A DNA stretch of 64,000 bases, taken from positions 3,224,001-3,288,000 of the forward strand of contig NZ_CP066779.1 in NCBI RefSeq assembly GCF_016598535.1, read 5' to 3'. Position 1 is the stretch's first letter; each line of letters starts with the position of its first letter. The notes below the pieces were generated by a model that saw nothing but the letters and a program-made list of their open reading frames with translations, made no database searches and was not told the DNA's origin. The stretch is from Rhodococcus sp. P-2 (GTDB taxonomy: Bacteria; Actinomycetota; Actinomycetes; Mycobacteriales; Mycobacteriaceae). Positions 44,778 to 53,592 of the stretch are shown here, piece by piece. A program made the translations under genes and the position numbers.

Positions 44778-46024
44778 TTGTCGACCTCTCCAGGTAGTTC
44801 TCTCGCGTCCGTGGCAATGGCGGTGGAAGCGTCGTCTCGAGCCGCATGGACCCGTCCACGTCGCCACAGCAGCGCTGATCCGATCAGCGATGCCACCAAC
44901 GATGTCACGAGAACTGCGGCCTTCGCTATCTCGGCCTCGCTGCCATCGCCGACCCCGTCCAATGCGAGGTCTGCTACAAGCAGGCTAACGGTGAACCCGA
45001 TGCCACCGAGAACTGAGAGGGCAAACATGTCTCTCAATTCCAGTGTCTTGGGTTTGGTTGCTATCCCCAATTTGATCGCGAGCAGGGAAATTCCGAAGAT
45101 TCCGACGGTTTTGCCGACCAGAAGGCCGACGACAACCGATTGCCCGACGGGGTCGGTGAAAATGTCGCCGAGTACAGCCGCGTTGATCGGAACACCGGAG
45201 GCGAACAGTGCGAAGACGGGGACGCAGAAGCCTGCGGAGTAAGGCTGAATGCGGTGCTCGAGACGGCTACCGGGCGCGTATTCCTCGTCCGGATCGCGCC
45301 TGACCCGGGTGAGTAAGCCGAGCGCGACGCCCGCGAGTGTGGCGTGTATCCCCGCTTCGTGCATCGCGTACCAGGTCAGAAGTGCCAGTGGAACGTAGAG
45401 GAACGGCGTCGTGATGCGTTTGTGTTGGGCGTAGGCGTAGACAGCGAGGGCTGCGGCCGCGGTCAACAGCCACAACATCGCGAGGGAACCGGTGAACAGT
45501 ACGGCGATGAGGATGATGGCGAGCAGATCGTCGACGACGGCCAGGCTGAGCAGGAAGACTCGGGCGCTCGCGGGGATCTTCGAGCCGGTGAGTGCGAGCA
45601 CGCCGAGGGCGAAAGCGATGTCCGTCGCGACGGGAATGGCCCAGCCCTTGTCCATGCCTGGCGTGCCGAAACCGATGGACGCCGCGATGATCGCGGGGAC
45701 CAGGACGCCGCCGCACGCCGCGATGATCGGGAGCATCGCGGCTTTGCGGTCCGCGAGTTCGCCGACCACCAGTTCGCGTTTGAGTTCGAGGCCGGCGACG
45801 AAGAAGAAGACGGCAAGCAGTCCGTCTTGCGCCCAGGTGCCCAGGCTGAGGTCCAGATGGAGTGCAGACGGGCCGATCTGGAAGTCGCGCAGAGCGATGT
45901 AGCTCTCACCGAAAGGTGAGTTCACCCAGATCAGAGCGACAGCAGCGGCGATGAGGAGTATCGATCCGCCCACCGTTTCGGTGCGGAGATAGCGGGACAG
46001 TTCGGAACGCAAAGTGGAGATCAC
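44774..46024 (-). CDS. nhaA: Na+/H+ antiporter NhaA
   Basis: A 416-residue, 12-helix antiporter. The ion-binding aspartate pair is in AVVDDLLAI, and TDIAFALGVLAL, GKTVGIF and GGIGFTVSLLVADLAL are typical. GTG 46024 gives the usual N-terminus (ISTLRSELSRYLRTETVGGS); ATGs up to 46108 add a non-conserved cysteine-rich leader. It extrudes sodium and helps pH homeostasis. It is coupled to the holin-like gene downstream. I do not recall nhaA in the M. tuberculosis version of this locus. Confidence 0.9.
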   Translation of the reverse strand: MISTLRSELSRYLRTETVGGSILLIAAAVALIWVNSPFGESYIALRDFQIGPSALHLDLSLGTWAQDGLLAVFFFVAGLELKRELVVGELADRKAAMLPIIAACGGVLVPAIIAASIGFGTPGMDKGWAIPVATDIAFALGVLALTGSKIPASARVFLLSLAVVDDLLAIILIAVLFTGSLAMLWLLTAAAALAVYAYAQHKRITTPFLYVPLALLTWYAMHEAGIHATLAGVALGLLTRVRRDPDEEYAPGSRLEHRIQPYSAGFCVPVFALFASGVPINAAVLGDIFTDPVGQSVVVGLLVGKTVGIFGISLLAIKLGIATKPKTLELRDMFALSVLGGIGFTVSLLVADLALDGVGDGSEAEIAKAAVLVTSLVASLIGSALLWRRGRVHAARDDASTAIATDARELPGEVDK

Positions 46025-46281
46025 GCGTGGGGACGACCTTTGTTCGTGCACCCGAGTTCGGATGCAACAGACATGAACGTGATCGACGTTGTAAAGCATC
46101 GAATGCACGTGCCGACCAGACTTCCCGGCTCACCTTTACGGGATTTTATCGCGGATCGCCCGCTGAGCCGAATCCGCGAACCGAATTTGCGCCGGAAAAC
46201 CCCGCGGGTGTTCAATTCCTACTGATTGGGACAGGATCCCACCAATTGGACATCTTTCGTATATCGGCGCAGGAGCATGCT

Positions 46282-47673
46282 TTGAGCACGTCAGTCAGTG
46301 AGAACCCACCCAAGCCCGAGGGCGGCGACGCAGATACCGTCGCCGGAGTGCCGCGTAGCCGCATCGTGGTCGCCAGCATGGTGGGTACGTCCATCGAGTT
46401 CTACGACTTCTACATCTATGCAACAGCGGCGGTATCGGTGTTCCCGCACCTGTTCTTCCCGAAGGGCAACGACACCACCGCGCTTCTCGCCTCGTTGGCG
46501 ACGTTCGGACTCGCGTTCGTCGCTCGTCCCCTCGGCTCGATCCTCTTCGGGCACTTCGGTGACCGCGTCGGGCGCAAGGCAACTCTGGTCGGCTCGTTGC
46601 TGACGATGGGCATCGCGACCTTCCTCATCGGTCTGTTGCCCACCTATCACCAGATCGGTCTGCTGGCCCCGGCGTTGTTGGCGCTCATGCGTTTCTGCCA
46701 GGGTCTCGGGCTCGGCGGTGAATGGTCGGGTGCGGCTCTACTCGCGACCGAGACGGCCAAGGAAGGCAAGCGGGCCTGGGCGGCGATGTGGCCGCAACTC
46801 GGAGCGCCCATCGGCTTCTTCATGGCCAACGGCCTGTTCCTGATCATCACGTTGTTCATGAACCACGACAATTCCAGCCCGGACCTCGAAGGTGCCTTCC
46901 TGAGCTGGGGATGGCGAATTCCGTTCCTGCTCAGCGCAATCATGGTGATGATCGGCCTGTACGTTCGGCTCAAGCTCGAGGAAACTCCGGTGTTCGCGCG
47001 TGCAGTCGAGCGCGGCGAGAAGGTCAAGACTCCGGTTGCCGAGGTGTTCAAGACCAGCTGGCGTCAGCTGATCATCGGTACGTTCGTGATGCTCGCGACG
47101 TACACGCTGTTCTACATCATGACCACCTGGGTTCTCAGCCACGGAACCGGCAAGACGCCGGCCGACGGCGGAACGGGCGCAGGCTTCAAGTACACCGATT
47201 TCCTTGTCCTGCAGCTCATCGCAGTCGTGTTCTTCGCTGCCGCCGTGCCGGTCTCGGGTTGGCTCGCCGACCGGTACGGGCGTCGTATCACACTGCTGAT
47301 CATCACCGGTCTGATCATGGTGTTCGGCTTGACCTTCGGTGTCTTCCTCGAACCGGACGGAATGAACGACGGCCGCATGTTGGCGTTCCTCATCGTGGGC
47401 ATGTTGCTCATGGGTCTGACCTTCGGCCCGATGAGTGCCGTTCTCCCGGAACTCTTCCCGACCAACGTCCGCTACACGGGCTCGGGAATCGCGTACAACA
47501 CCGCCAGCATTCTGGGCGCTGCGGTGGCGCCGTTCATCGCCGTCTACCTCGCGAAGAACTACGGCGTCGGCTGGGTCGGCATCTATCTCCTCGTGGCGGC
47601 GACGTTGACTTTTGTCGCGCTGCTGGTCATGCGTGAGACCAAGGGTGAGTCGCTCGACGATGTAGGGAAATAA
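46282..47673 (+). CDS. MFS transporter, metabolite:H+ symporter family
   Basis: A 463-residue MHS-type carrier with 12 helices, resembling the transporter at 33705 in organisation (IEFYDFYIYATAAVSVFPHLFF, GHFGDRVGRKATLVGS). The start is TTG 46282, 6 nt after AGGAG. The longer upstream frame carries about 85 non-conserved residues. It is divergent from nhaA. Substrate unknown; relatives move dicarboxylates, shikimate or betaines. A very long hairpin follows. Confidence 0.86.
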   Translation: MSTSVSENPPKPEGGDADTVAGVPRSRIVVASMVGTSIEFYDFYIYATAAVSVFPHLFFPKGNDTTALLASLATFGLAFVARPLGSILFGHFGDRVGRKATLVGSLLTMGIATFLIGLLPTYHQIGLLAPALLALMRFCQGLGLGGEWSGAALLATETAKEGKRAWAAMWPQLGAPIGFFMANGLFLIITLFMNHDNSSPDLEGAFLSWGWRIPFLLSAIMVMIGLYVRLKLEETPVFARAVERGEKVKTPVAEVFKTSWRQLIIGTFVMLATYTLFYIMTTWVLSHGTGKTPADGGTGAGFKYTDFLVLQLIAVVFFAAAVPVSGWLADRYGRRITLLIITGLIMVFGLTFGVFLEPDGMNDGRMLAFLIVGMLLMGLTFGPMSAVLPELFPTNVRYTGSGIAYNTASILGAAVAPFIAVYLAKNYGVGWVGIYLLVAATLTFVALLVMRETKGESLDDVGK

Positions 47674-47674
47674 C

Positions 47675-47724
47675 CTGCTGTGCGCCTTTATCAACCCCCG
47701 GCGGTTAATAAAGGCGCACAGCAG
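47675..47724. terminator. Long terminator-like hairpin between convergent transporters
   Basis: A 17-bp perfect stem (CTGCTGTGCGCCTTTAT from 47675, partner ending 47724) with a 16-nt loop lies between the MFS stop and the NCS1 permease stop. It has no long U-run, yet it probably stops both transcripts. Confidence 0.7.
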
Positions 47725-47727
47725 TGG

Positions 47728-49410
47728 TCAGGGCTGAGCCGGCAGGACGTGCTCACCGGTCTTGTCGGTGCTCAGCGCCAAGGAACTGATGTACTGCTTC
47801 TCGCCGTTCGGGCCGGAAACGTTCGACGCGAGCATGTCGGGACGCTCGAACTCGATTCCGCTGACGCAGCACAAAAGCGTTTCACCGGAGGGGTTTCCGT
47901 ACTCGTCGAACATCGGCAGATCGATGCCGTCGTCGGTGCGTCGTAGGTAGTACTTGCCCTTGGTGGCGACGGCGAGGACCGGCGGCATCACCAGCGCGAT
48001 GACGATCGCGACGATCGGGGAGAACGGCTTGATCGTCGAACCGAAAGCACCGAAGAACACCAGGATCGAAACTCCTGCAGCCAGCAGCATCGACACGAAG
48101 CCGACGGGGTTGACGTCGTAGAGCATCCCGCGTCGGAATTCGGGGACCTTCGGGGAGAGCTTCAACCAGTACTTGTTGATCGCGATGTCAGAGGCGACGA
48201 CCACGACCCAGGCGATACCGCAGTTGGCGTAGAAGCCCAGGATCGTGTTGAGGAAGTCGAACATGTTGGCTTCCATCAAGATCAGTGCGATCGCCAGGTT
48301 GACCAGTACGAAGATCATGCGTCCCGGGTAGGTCTTGGTGACGCGGGTGTACGAGTTGGTCCAGGCCAGTGAGCCGGAGTACGCGTTGGTGACGTTGATC
48401 TTGATCTGGCTGATGACCACGAGGATCACGGCAAGGGTCATGGCCAGCCAGTGCGGCATCATGTCCTGATAGATCTCGAGGAATTGGTGCACGGGCTGGT
48501 TGGCGATCGAGGAACCGTCGACGACGTTCGCGATGATGTACACGGCGAGGAACAGTCCGACGATCTGCTTGAACGCGCCGAAGATGACCCAGCCGGGCCC
48601 GGCGAGAATTACTGCAGCCCAACAACGACGGGTGTTCTCCGGTGTCTTGGGCGGCATGAAGCGCAAGTAATCGATCTGCTCGGCGATCTGCGCGATCAGC
48701 GACAGGCAGACACCCGCAGCCAACATCACCGAGCCGAAGTTGACACCCTTGCCGTTTGCGCCGTCCTCACCGCCGAAGGCGAAGAACGCGCTCACCGAAT
48801 CAGGGTGCTTGAACAGCAGATACAGGAACGGCAGCACCATCATGACGAGCCACAAAGGCGTCGTCCACACTTGGAGTTTTGCCAGGGCCTTCATGCCGTA
48901 GATGACCAGTGGGATGACCATCAGCGTCGAGACCGCGTATCCGATCGACAGTGGAATCCCGAGCCCCAGTTTCAAACCCTGGGCCATGATGGAACCTTCG
49001 AGGGCGAAGAAGATGAAGGTGAACGTCGCAAAGATGACGTTGGTGACGACCGAGCCGTAGTAGCCGAAACCGCTTCCGCGCGTGATCAAATCGAGGTCGA
49101 TGTTGTATCGCGCAGCGTAGTAGGCGAGCGGGAAGCCGGTGGCCATGATGACCACGGCAAAGACTGCAATGCCCAGAAGTGCGTTGCCGGTACCGTACGA
49201 GATGCCGATGTTGGCGCCGATCGAGAAGTCCGCGAGATACGCGATTCCACCGAGTGCGGACGTCGCGACGACTCCGGTTCCCCATTTGCGGTAGCTGCGT
49301 GGCGCGAATCGGAGGGTGTAGTCCTCCAGCGTCTCCTTCAGTGCGGTGTTCTGACCGGGATTCGCCTGGTCCGGTGCGACTGCGGACACCTGCTCGTTCA
49401 CTGCTGTCAT
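47728..49410 (-). CDS. NCS1-family permease
   Basis: A 560-residue, 12-helix nucleobase:cation symporter-1 transporter (EDYTLRFAPRSYRKWG, ITRGSGFGYYGSV, then FINVTNAYSG-like INVTNAYSGSLAWTNSYTR). Relatives import cytosine, allantoin, hydantoins or related nitrogen compounds. ATG 49410 has AGGGGAAG 7 nt upstream. A C-terminal extension of about 70 residues (FDEYGNPSGETLLCC) is longer than usual. It lies 135 bp downstream of the AAA ATPase of the amidase cluster and may bring in a nitrogen source metabolised there. Two inverted repeats precede it. Confidence 0.87.
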   Translation of the reverse strand: MTAVNEQVSAVAPDQANPGQNTALKETLEDYTLRFAPRSYRKWGTGVVATSALGGIAYLADFSIGANIGISYGTGNALLGIAVFAVVIMATGFPLAYYAARYNIDLDLITRGSGFGYYGSVVTNVIFATFTFIFFALEGSIMAQGLKLGLGIPLSIGYAVSTLMVIPLVIYGMKALAKLQVWTTPLWLVMMVLPFLYLLFKHPDSVSAFFAFGGEDGANGKGVNFGSVMLAAGVCLSLIAQIAEQIDYLRFMPPKTPENTRRCWAAVILAGPGWVIFGAFKQIVGLFLAVYIIANVVDGSSIANQPVHQFLEIYQDMMPHWLAMTLAVILVVISQIKINVTNAYSGSLAWTNSYTRVTKTYPGRMIFVLVNLAIALILMEANMFDFLNTILGFYANCGIAWVVVVASDIAINKYWLKLSPKVPEFRRGMLYDVNPVGFVSMLLAAGVSILVFFGAFGSTIKPFSPIVAIVIALVMPPVLAVATKGKYYLRRTDDGIDLPMFDEYGNPSGETLLCCVSGIEFERPDMLASNVSGPNGEKQYISSLALSTDKTGEHVLPAQP

Positions 49411-49425
49411 GACGTCACTTCCCCT

Positions 49426-49463
49426 GGGTGCCTGTGCATGTGCACTTTGTGGTGCAGGCACCC
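49426..49463 (-). promoter_or_regulatory. Hairpin in the NCS1 permease leader
   Basis: Arms GGGTGCCTG (49426-49434) and CAGGCACCC (49455-49463) pair perfectly on either strand. The structure ends next to the permease Shine-Dalgarno (AGGGGAAG, 49418-49425), so folding could limit ribosome access. Confidence 0.45.
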
Positions 49464-49507
49464 AACCTAGGGAGGTGGCGTTACGCGGACATGTTTGAAA
49501 TGTGTCG

Positions 49508-49534
49508 CCCACGTTGCGGATTCGATCCGCAACG
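49508..49534. repeat. 27-bp perfect inverted repeat
   Basis: CACGTTGCGGAT-TCG-ATCCGCAACGTG is symmetric in all 12 arm positions. It lies 11 bp after the AAA ATPase stop and 97 bp before the NCS1 permease start. It has no U-run. It is either an operator for the permease or a terminator. Confidence 0.85.
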
Positions 49535-49545
49535 TGAGCGAGCAC

Positions 49546-50601
49546 TCATGGGGCTTTCTTTACCTGTATCTGATCACCAACTGCCCGGGCCTGCAAGGCG
49601 AGTGGCTGTGTCCCGACCGGTCGCAGGTCGAGAACGGCGCCGGCCACCGGGTCGGCCAGGACGTTCCGGATGGTCCGACGCAGACCGCGTGCGCCGTACA
49701 CCGGATCGAATCCGCGTCGCTGCAGGAGAGCGACGGCGCTGTCGTCCACCTCGACGTCGATGCCTCTCCGGGCCAGCCGAGTCGTGATCAGGTCGATCTC
49801 GAGCCGGGTCACCTGTTCCGCGGTCTGGTCGTCGAACTCGTCGAGGATCACGGTTTCGTCGATGCGGTTGAAGAACTCGGGGTCGAAGAACTTCTCCAAC
49901 GCGCGTTGGACCAGGTGATGGCCATGGCGTGGTCGATCGATCCGGACGCGATCGGCGAGCTGCCGCAGGTGTGACCGTCGACGTTCCGCCACCGCAGCCG
50001 AACCGAGATTCGAGGTCAGGAACACGTAGCTGTTGCGGAACGAGATCTTCTGCTGACCGTTCGCCAACCTGAGTTCGCCGTTGTCGAGGACCTGCAGTAG
50101 CGCACGCAGCACGGTGGGGTCCGCCTTCTCCACTTCGTCGAACAGGACGATTCCGGGGGTGTACGGATCGCCCTCGACGGTGTTCTTGTCGAACAGTGTG
50201 AAGGACTCCTTGCTGCCGGCGTATCCGGGCGGGGCCCCGGAAAACGACGCCGCATAATGCTCTTGCGCCAGAGCATTCATGTCGATGCGGCACAGATCGT
50301 CGGGCCCCGACCGCAGTTCCGCGGCCACGCGCCGCACCAACTCCGTCTTGCCGACGCCGGTGGGGCCGACCAGAAGGATATTGGCGAGTGGACGCGTCGG
50401 ATCCGTGGCACCGACATGCGCGATCGAAATCGCACGAACCACGGCGTCGACGGCGGCCTGTTGTCCGACGATCTTGGAACTCAGGGCTTTCGAGAGCCTC
50501 CGCGCGTCGAAGGCCCCGACCGGTACGGGTTCGGATCGTTCCTCGGCCGGTGGTGTTGCTGCACTGTTCCGGTCGTGGAGCATGTCGGTGATATACGGCA
50601 C
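49546..50601 (-). CDS. amiB: ClpX/ClpA-like AAA ATPase of the amidase cluster
   Basis: A 351-residue AAA+ ATPase. Walker A GPTGVGKTELV, Walker B IVLFDEVEKADP, sensor FLTSNLG and the C-terminal ClpB-D2-like small domain (RRGFDPVYGARGLRRTI) are present; no zinc finger or N-domain is seen. GTG 50601 has AAGGA overlapping the amidase stop codon, so it is coupled to amiE. A similar ATPase, AmiB, lies in the Pseudomonas amidase operon, where its role is unclear. It may assemble AmiS or the amidase; that is inference. Confidence 0.86.
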   Translation of the reverse strand: MPYITDMLHDRNSAATPPAEERSEPVPVGAFDARRLSKALSSKIVGQQAAVDAVVRAISIAHVGATDPTRPLANILLVGPTGVGKTELVRRVAAELRSGPDDLCRIDMNALAQEHYAASFSGAPPGYAGSKESFTLFDKNTVEGDPYTPGIVLFDEVEKADPTVLRALLQVLDNGELRLANGQQKISFRNSYVFLTSNLGSAAVAERRRSHLRQLADRVRIDRPRHGHHLVQRALEKFFDPEFFNRIDETVILDEFDDQTAEQVTRLEIDLITTRLARRGIDVEVDDSAVALLQRRGFDPVYGARGLRRTIRNVLADPVAGAVLDLRPVGTQPLALQARAVGDQIQVKKAP

Positions 50602-50611
50602 AGCAGGATCC

Positions 50612-51649
50612 TTACGCTTCGACGGTCTTCTCGACCGGGAGATTTCCGACGCGGCAATCCGCGACGCCCACGGTGTCTCGTGTGATGGCCTCGACGCGTT
50701 CCTGAGCCTTCTGCGCATCGGTGACCCACAGCTTGTAGAACTCGAACGGGCAGTCCGCGACGCCCTTGTCTCCGTCGCCGGCTGCGTGGACTCCGGAGTA
50801 GCCCCGGTGGAGGAGCTTGAAGATGTGGTTCTGGGATTGGTCGTTCTCGCGTGCGTCACGAATGGCCGAGACGGACAGCTGCGCGTACTGGATTCCGTAT
50901 TCCTCCTCGCCGGTCTCACCCAGCGTCCGACCGTCGAATCCGATGATCGCGGAGTGCCCGAAGTAGGAGTAGACGCCGTCGAATCCGGCCGCATTGGCAA
51001 CTGCCACATAACAATTGTTGGCCCAGGCCATTGCCTTGGACATCATCACCTGCTGGTCCTTGGCCGGGTACATGTATCCCTGGCAGCGGACGATCAGCTC
51101 GGCGCCCTTCATTGCGCAGTCGCGCCAGATCTCCGGGTAGTTGCCGTCGTCGCAGATGATGAGCGAGATCTTCAGACCCTTCGGTCCTTCCGTGACATAC
51201 GTCGTGTCTCCCGGGTACCACCCTTCGATGGGGCACCAGGGCAGGATCTTTCGGTACCTCTGAACGATTTCGCCCTTGTTGTCGATGAGGATCAACGTGT
51301 TGTACGGGGGCTTGTTCGGATGGTCCTCGTGCTGTTCACCGGTGATGGAGAAGATCCCCCACGTGTCGGCTTCGCGGCACGCGGCGGAGAAGATCGCGGT
51401 CTCGTCGCCCGGGATGGTGGCCGCAGTCGCGTACATCTCCTCCTCGTTGTACATGATTCCCTGAGTGGAGTATTCGGGAAAGACCACCAGGTCCATTCCG
51501 GGGAGGCCGGTCTTCATGCCGATCATCATGTCGGCGATCTTGCGGGCGTTCTCGAGGACGCCGGCGCGATCGTGCAGGCGGGGCATCTTGTAGTTGACGA
51601 CCGCTACGCCGACTGTGTCGTTGCTCGAGGAGATGTCACCGTGTCGCAT
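50612..51649 (-). CDS. amiE: Aliphatic amidase
   Basis: A 345-residue nitrilase-superfamily amidase that hydrolyses short aliphatic amides such as acetamide to acid and ammonia. The triad E59 (FPEYSTQG), K134 (RYRKILPW) and C166 ([11 protein letters not shown]) is at exactly the positions known for AmiE, and the length equals that of characterised Pseudomonas and Rhodococcus enzymes. It acts in the cytosol as a hexamer. The acetate produced would feed the acetyl-CoA synthetase encoded at 54055. Confidence 0.97.
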   Translation of the reverse strand: MRHGDISSSNDTVGVAVVNYKMPRLHDRAGVLENARKIADMMIGMKTGLPGMDLVVFPEYSTQGIMYNEEEMYATAATIPGDETAIFSAACREADTWGIFSITGEQHEDHPNKPPYNTLILIDNKGEIVQRYRKILPWCPIEGWYPGDTTYVTEGPKGLKISLIICDDGNYPEIWRDCAMKGAELIVRCQGYMYPAKDQQVMMSKAMAWANNCYVAVANAAGFDGVYSYFGHSAIIGFDGRTLGETGEEEYGIQYAQLSVSAIRDARENDQSQNHIFKLLHRGYSGVHAAGDGDKGVADCPFEFYKLWVTDAQKAQERVEAITRDTVGVADCRVGNLPVEKTVEA

Positions 51650-51675
51650 TGTCTTTCACTCCTTGGTTGTGTGGA

Positions 51676-52296
51676 TCAGTTGAAGACTGGACGGGGTTGG
51701 GGTACTGCGGCTTTGGGTGCGGCAAGGATCTTGGCAAGCCCCAGGAGAACCAGAAGTGCTCCGGCCCAGCCGGCGGCGACCGCTGGCGTGGTGTGGAAGT
51801 TGCCGGTCAGGATCAGGAAGGCAGGAACCGTGCAGGTGGGCTGGCTCAGAAGGATCGCGGCCCAGCCGGTGAAGCGGCTGAGGTTTTCGCGGCCGAGGCC
51901 GAGTACCAGGAAGAACAGCGTCCACAGCGCCGCCCAGGCGAGCCAGATGACTCCGAACACCGGGTCGTTGCTCACCGTGAACGAAAGGAAGGAATACACG
52001 AGTGCGGCGCACGCGACGAACAGCGAGAACCACCCGATTCCTTCCGGTTCGAAGCCGGCGAGATTGCTGATTCCCACGTAGAGATAGGTGAAGCCGAACA
52101 GGTAGAGCCCCGAGGCCGCCAGGACGGCGCTCGAATCTCCCTGCGCCTGAATCAACATGACGGTGGGGACGACGCATTGAAGTGCGCCGACGAAGAGGTT
52201 GAGGACCGAGGCGGATCGAACGGGAACCGTGCCGAGCAGCATCAGTCCGTTGACGAAGAGGACGGCTCCCACGTAAAGCAAACCAACACTGCCCAT
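51676..52296 (-). CDS. amiS: AmiS/UreI-family amide channel
   Basis: A 206-residue membrane protein with six or seven helices (LLYVGAVLFVNGLMLLG, GLYLFGFTYLYVGISNL, GVIWLAWAALWTLFFLVLG). AmiS/UreI proteins pass urea or short amides. ATG 52296 follows CGGAGG. It is first in the amiS-amiE-amiB transcript; a MarR-type operator lies 30 bp upstream. Confidence 0.92.
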   Translation of the reverse strand: MGSVGLLYVGAVLFVNGLMLLGTVPVRSASVLNLFVGALQCVVPTVMLIQAQGDSSAVLAASGLYLFGFTYLYVGISNLAGFEPEGIGWFSLFVACAALVYSFLSFTVSNDPVFGVIWLAWAALWTLFFLVLGLGRENLSRFTGWAAILLSQPTCTVPAFLILTGNFHTTPAVAAGWAGALLVLLGLAKILAAPKAAVPQPRPVFN

Positions 52297-52325
52297 CGGG
52301 CACCTCCGGTTACTTCGGGACGGGT

Positions 52326-52344
52326 TACTTTCAAATGAAATGAT
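52326..52344. promoter_or_regulatory. Operator 1 of the amidase cluster
   Basis: TACTTTCAAATGAAATGAT is the exact reverse complement of the 19-bp sequence at 53531-53549. Its core TTTCA-N2-TGAAA is symmetric. A degenerate overlapping copy follows at 52344-52355. It lies at the amiS promoter. Confidence 0.82.
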
Positions 52345-52358
52345 TCTAAATGAAACTA

Positions 52359-52374
52359 AGTGATGCGCGCCACA
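52359..52374. promoter_or_regulatory. Candidate Crp/GlxR site at the amidase promoter
   Basis: AGTGA-TGCGCG-CCACA keeps 8 of 10 positions of TGTGA-N6-TCACA and lies just upstream of the amidase operator. It suggests cAMP-linked control of amide use. Confidence 0.4.
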
Positions 52375-52405
52375 GAAGTCAAGAGGTGGATCTCAGGAGG
52401 AGATT

Positions 52406-53485
52406 TCAGAGCGTTGCGATGATCGAGAAGTCGAGTCCGTCGGCGACGGCGAGCTGAATCTTCTGTCGTGCAACACGATCGCGAAACTCGACGGTTCCGC
52501 GAGGCCCGTCGTATGCGGCGCCTTCGACGACGGCGTCGAGGTCGTGTGGACGTGTGCTGTCGGCGCGTCGTACCAGGGCCGAAAGGGTGTGTATCCCTTC
52601 GTAACACGACTCGGCGGCGTTGTTCAATGCTGGGGCGTGCGCGCCGTGCAGCGCCACGTAGCGCCCGAGTAGATCCATCGAGTTGCCGTCGACCATCGAG
52701 CGGAAGTATGCGGCGGAGGCAAACAGGTTACGGGTCGCTCTCGGCCCGCTCGCGAGCAGCATGTTTTCTTCCATCAACGGGCTGAACCGGATCATCGACT
52801 CGTCGAGGCCTCGGCGGGCGAAGGCTCGGTTGAAGTCGACGGCGTCCTGCCCGACGAGGAGCATGATCACGCCGTCGCAACCGGAGTTCGAGACGGTCTC
52901 GACCAACTGCTTCATGTTGCCGCGCCCCAGATCGACAAACGAACCGCCGACCAGGGTGAGATCGAGTTCGGTGGCGAATTGCCTCACGGCCCCGAGCGAG
53001 CTGTGAGGCCAGATGTAGTCGTCGCCGACGACGAACCACTTGCGCGCTCCGACGTTGTCGCGCAGCCACTTCAGTGCCGGCGCGATCTGCTGTCGTGGTG
53101 TTTCGCCTGAACAGTAGATCCCTGGTCTGACCTCGCCGCCCTCGTAGAGCGAGGTGTACGAGTACGGAATACGGCCTGCGACCACCGGTGCGAGTGCGTG
53201 GCGGACCGAGGAGATGTGCCAACCGCTGACGGCGTCAATGTCACCTGCGTCGAGTAGCTGTTGCACGCGGGCTGCGACGACGCCCGGCGAAGCGCCGCCG
53301 TCGATCACTTCGATCTGGACTTCGCGTCCCAGCACGCCGCCGGAGTTGTTGAGGTCGCGGGCGGCCAATTCGCTGATCGCCTCACACGACGGACCGAACA
53401 GTCCGGCCGGCCCTTGGAGGGGAACCACCATGCCCAGGCGCCACACGGCGCTGCGCGCGCGTTCGAGCGCGCCGGTAGCGCTCAT
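52406..53485 (-). CDS. amiC: AmiC/NhhC-type amide-sensing regulator
   Basis: A 359-residue type I periplasmic-binding-fold protein without a signal peptide, hence cytosolic. The fold starts at RLGMVVPLQGPAGLFGPSCEAISELA, and the ligand region YTSLYEGGEVRPGIYCSGETP resembles Pseudomonas AmiC and the NhhC regulators of rhodococcal nitrile hydratase clusters. These bind amides and relieve or promote expression. It is read from the same direction as amiS with a 109-bp gap and is divergent from the MarR gene. Confidence 0.88.
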   Translation of the reverse strand: MSATGALERARSAVWRLGMVVPLQGPAGLFGPSCEAISELAARDLNNSGGVLGREVQIEVIDGGASPGVVAARVQQLLDAGDIDAVSGWHISSVRHALAPVVAGRIPYSYTSLYEGGEVRPGIYCSGETPRQQIAPALKWLRDNVGARKWFVVGDDYIWPHSSLGAVRQFATELDLTLVGGSFVDLGRGNMKQLVETVSNSGCDGVIMLLVGQDAVDFNRAFARRGLDESMIRFSPLMEENMLLASGPRATRNLFASAAYFRSMVDGNSMDLLGRYVALHGAHAPALNNAAESCYEGIHTLSALVRRADSTRPHDLDAVVEGAAYDGPRGTVEFRDRVARQKIQLAVADGLDFSIIATL

Positions 53486-53530
53486 GCGTCGCCGCCGGAA
53501 TCGGAAGCCAGCGGCCTGGCCTGGGTTACT

Positions 53531-53549
53531 ATCATTTCATTTGAAAGTA
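53531..53549. promoter_or_regulatory. Operator 2 of the amidase cluster
   Basis: ATCATTTCATTTGAAAGTA lies between the divergent amiC and MarR genes and is identical to the complement of the site at 52326-52344. Shared sites at both promoters indicate one regulator, most simply the adjacent MarR protein. Confidence 0.82.
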
Positions 53550-53592
53550 TTGCCCGAGAAGTGTGAACTACGCAACAGCGGGGGAGCGATCA

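Noticed and set aside
46027-46281. N-terminal extension of the MFS carrier to an upstream ATG
   Set aside because: About 85 cysteine- and arginine-rich residues unlike any MFS N-terminus, overlapping nhaA; the TTG at 46282 has AGGAG correctly spaced.
50602-51009. N-terminal extension of the AAA ATPase
   Set aside because: The Ser/Thr/Arg-rich translation is a shadow of amiE; GTG 50601 has a good Shine-Dalgarno.
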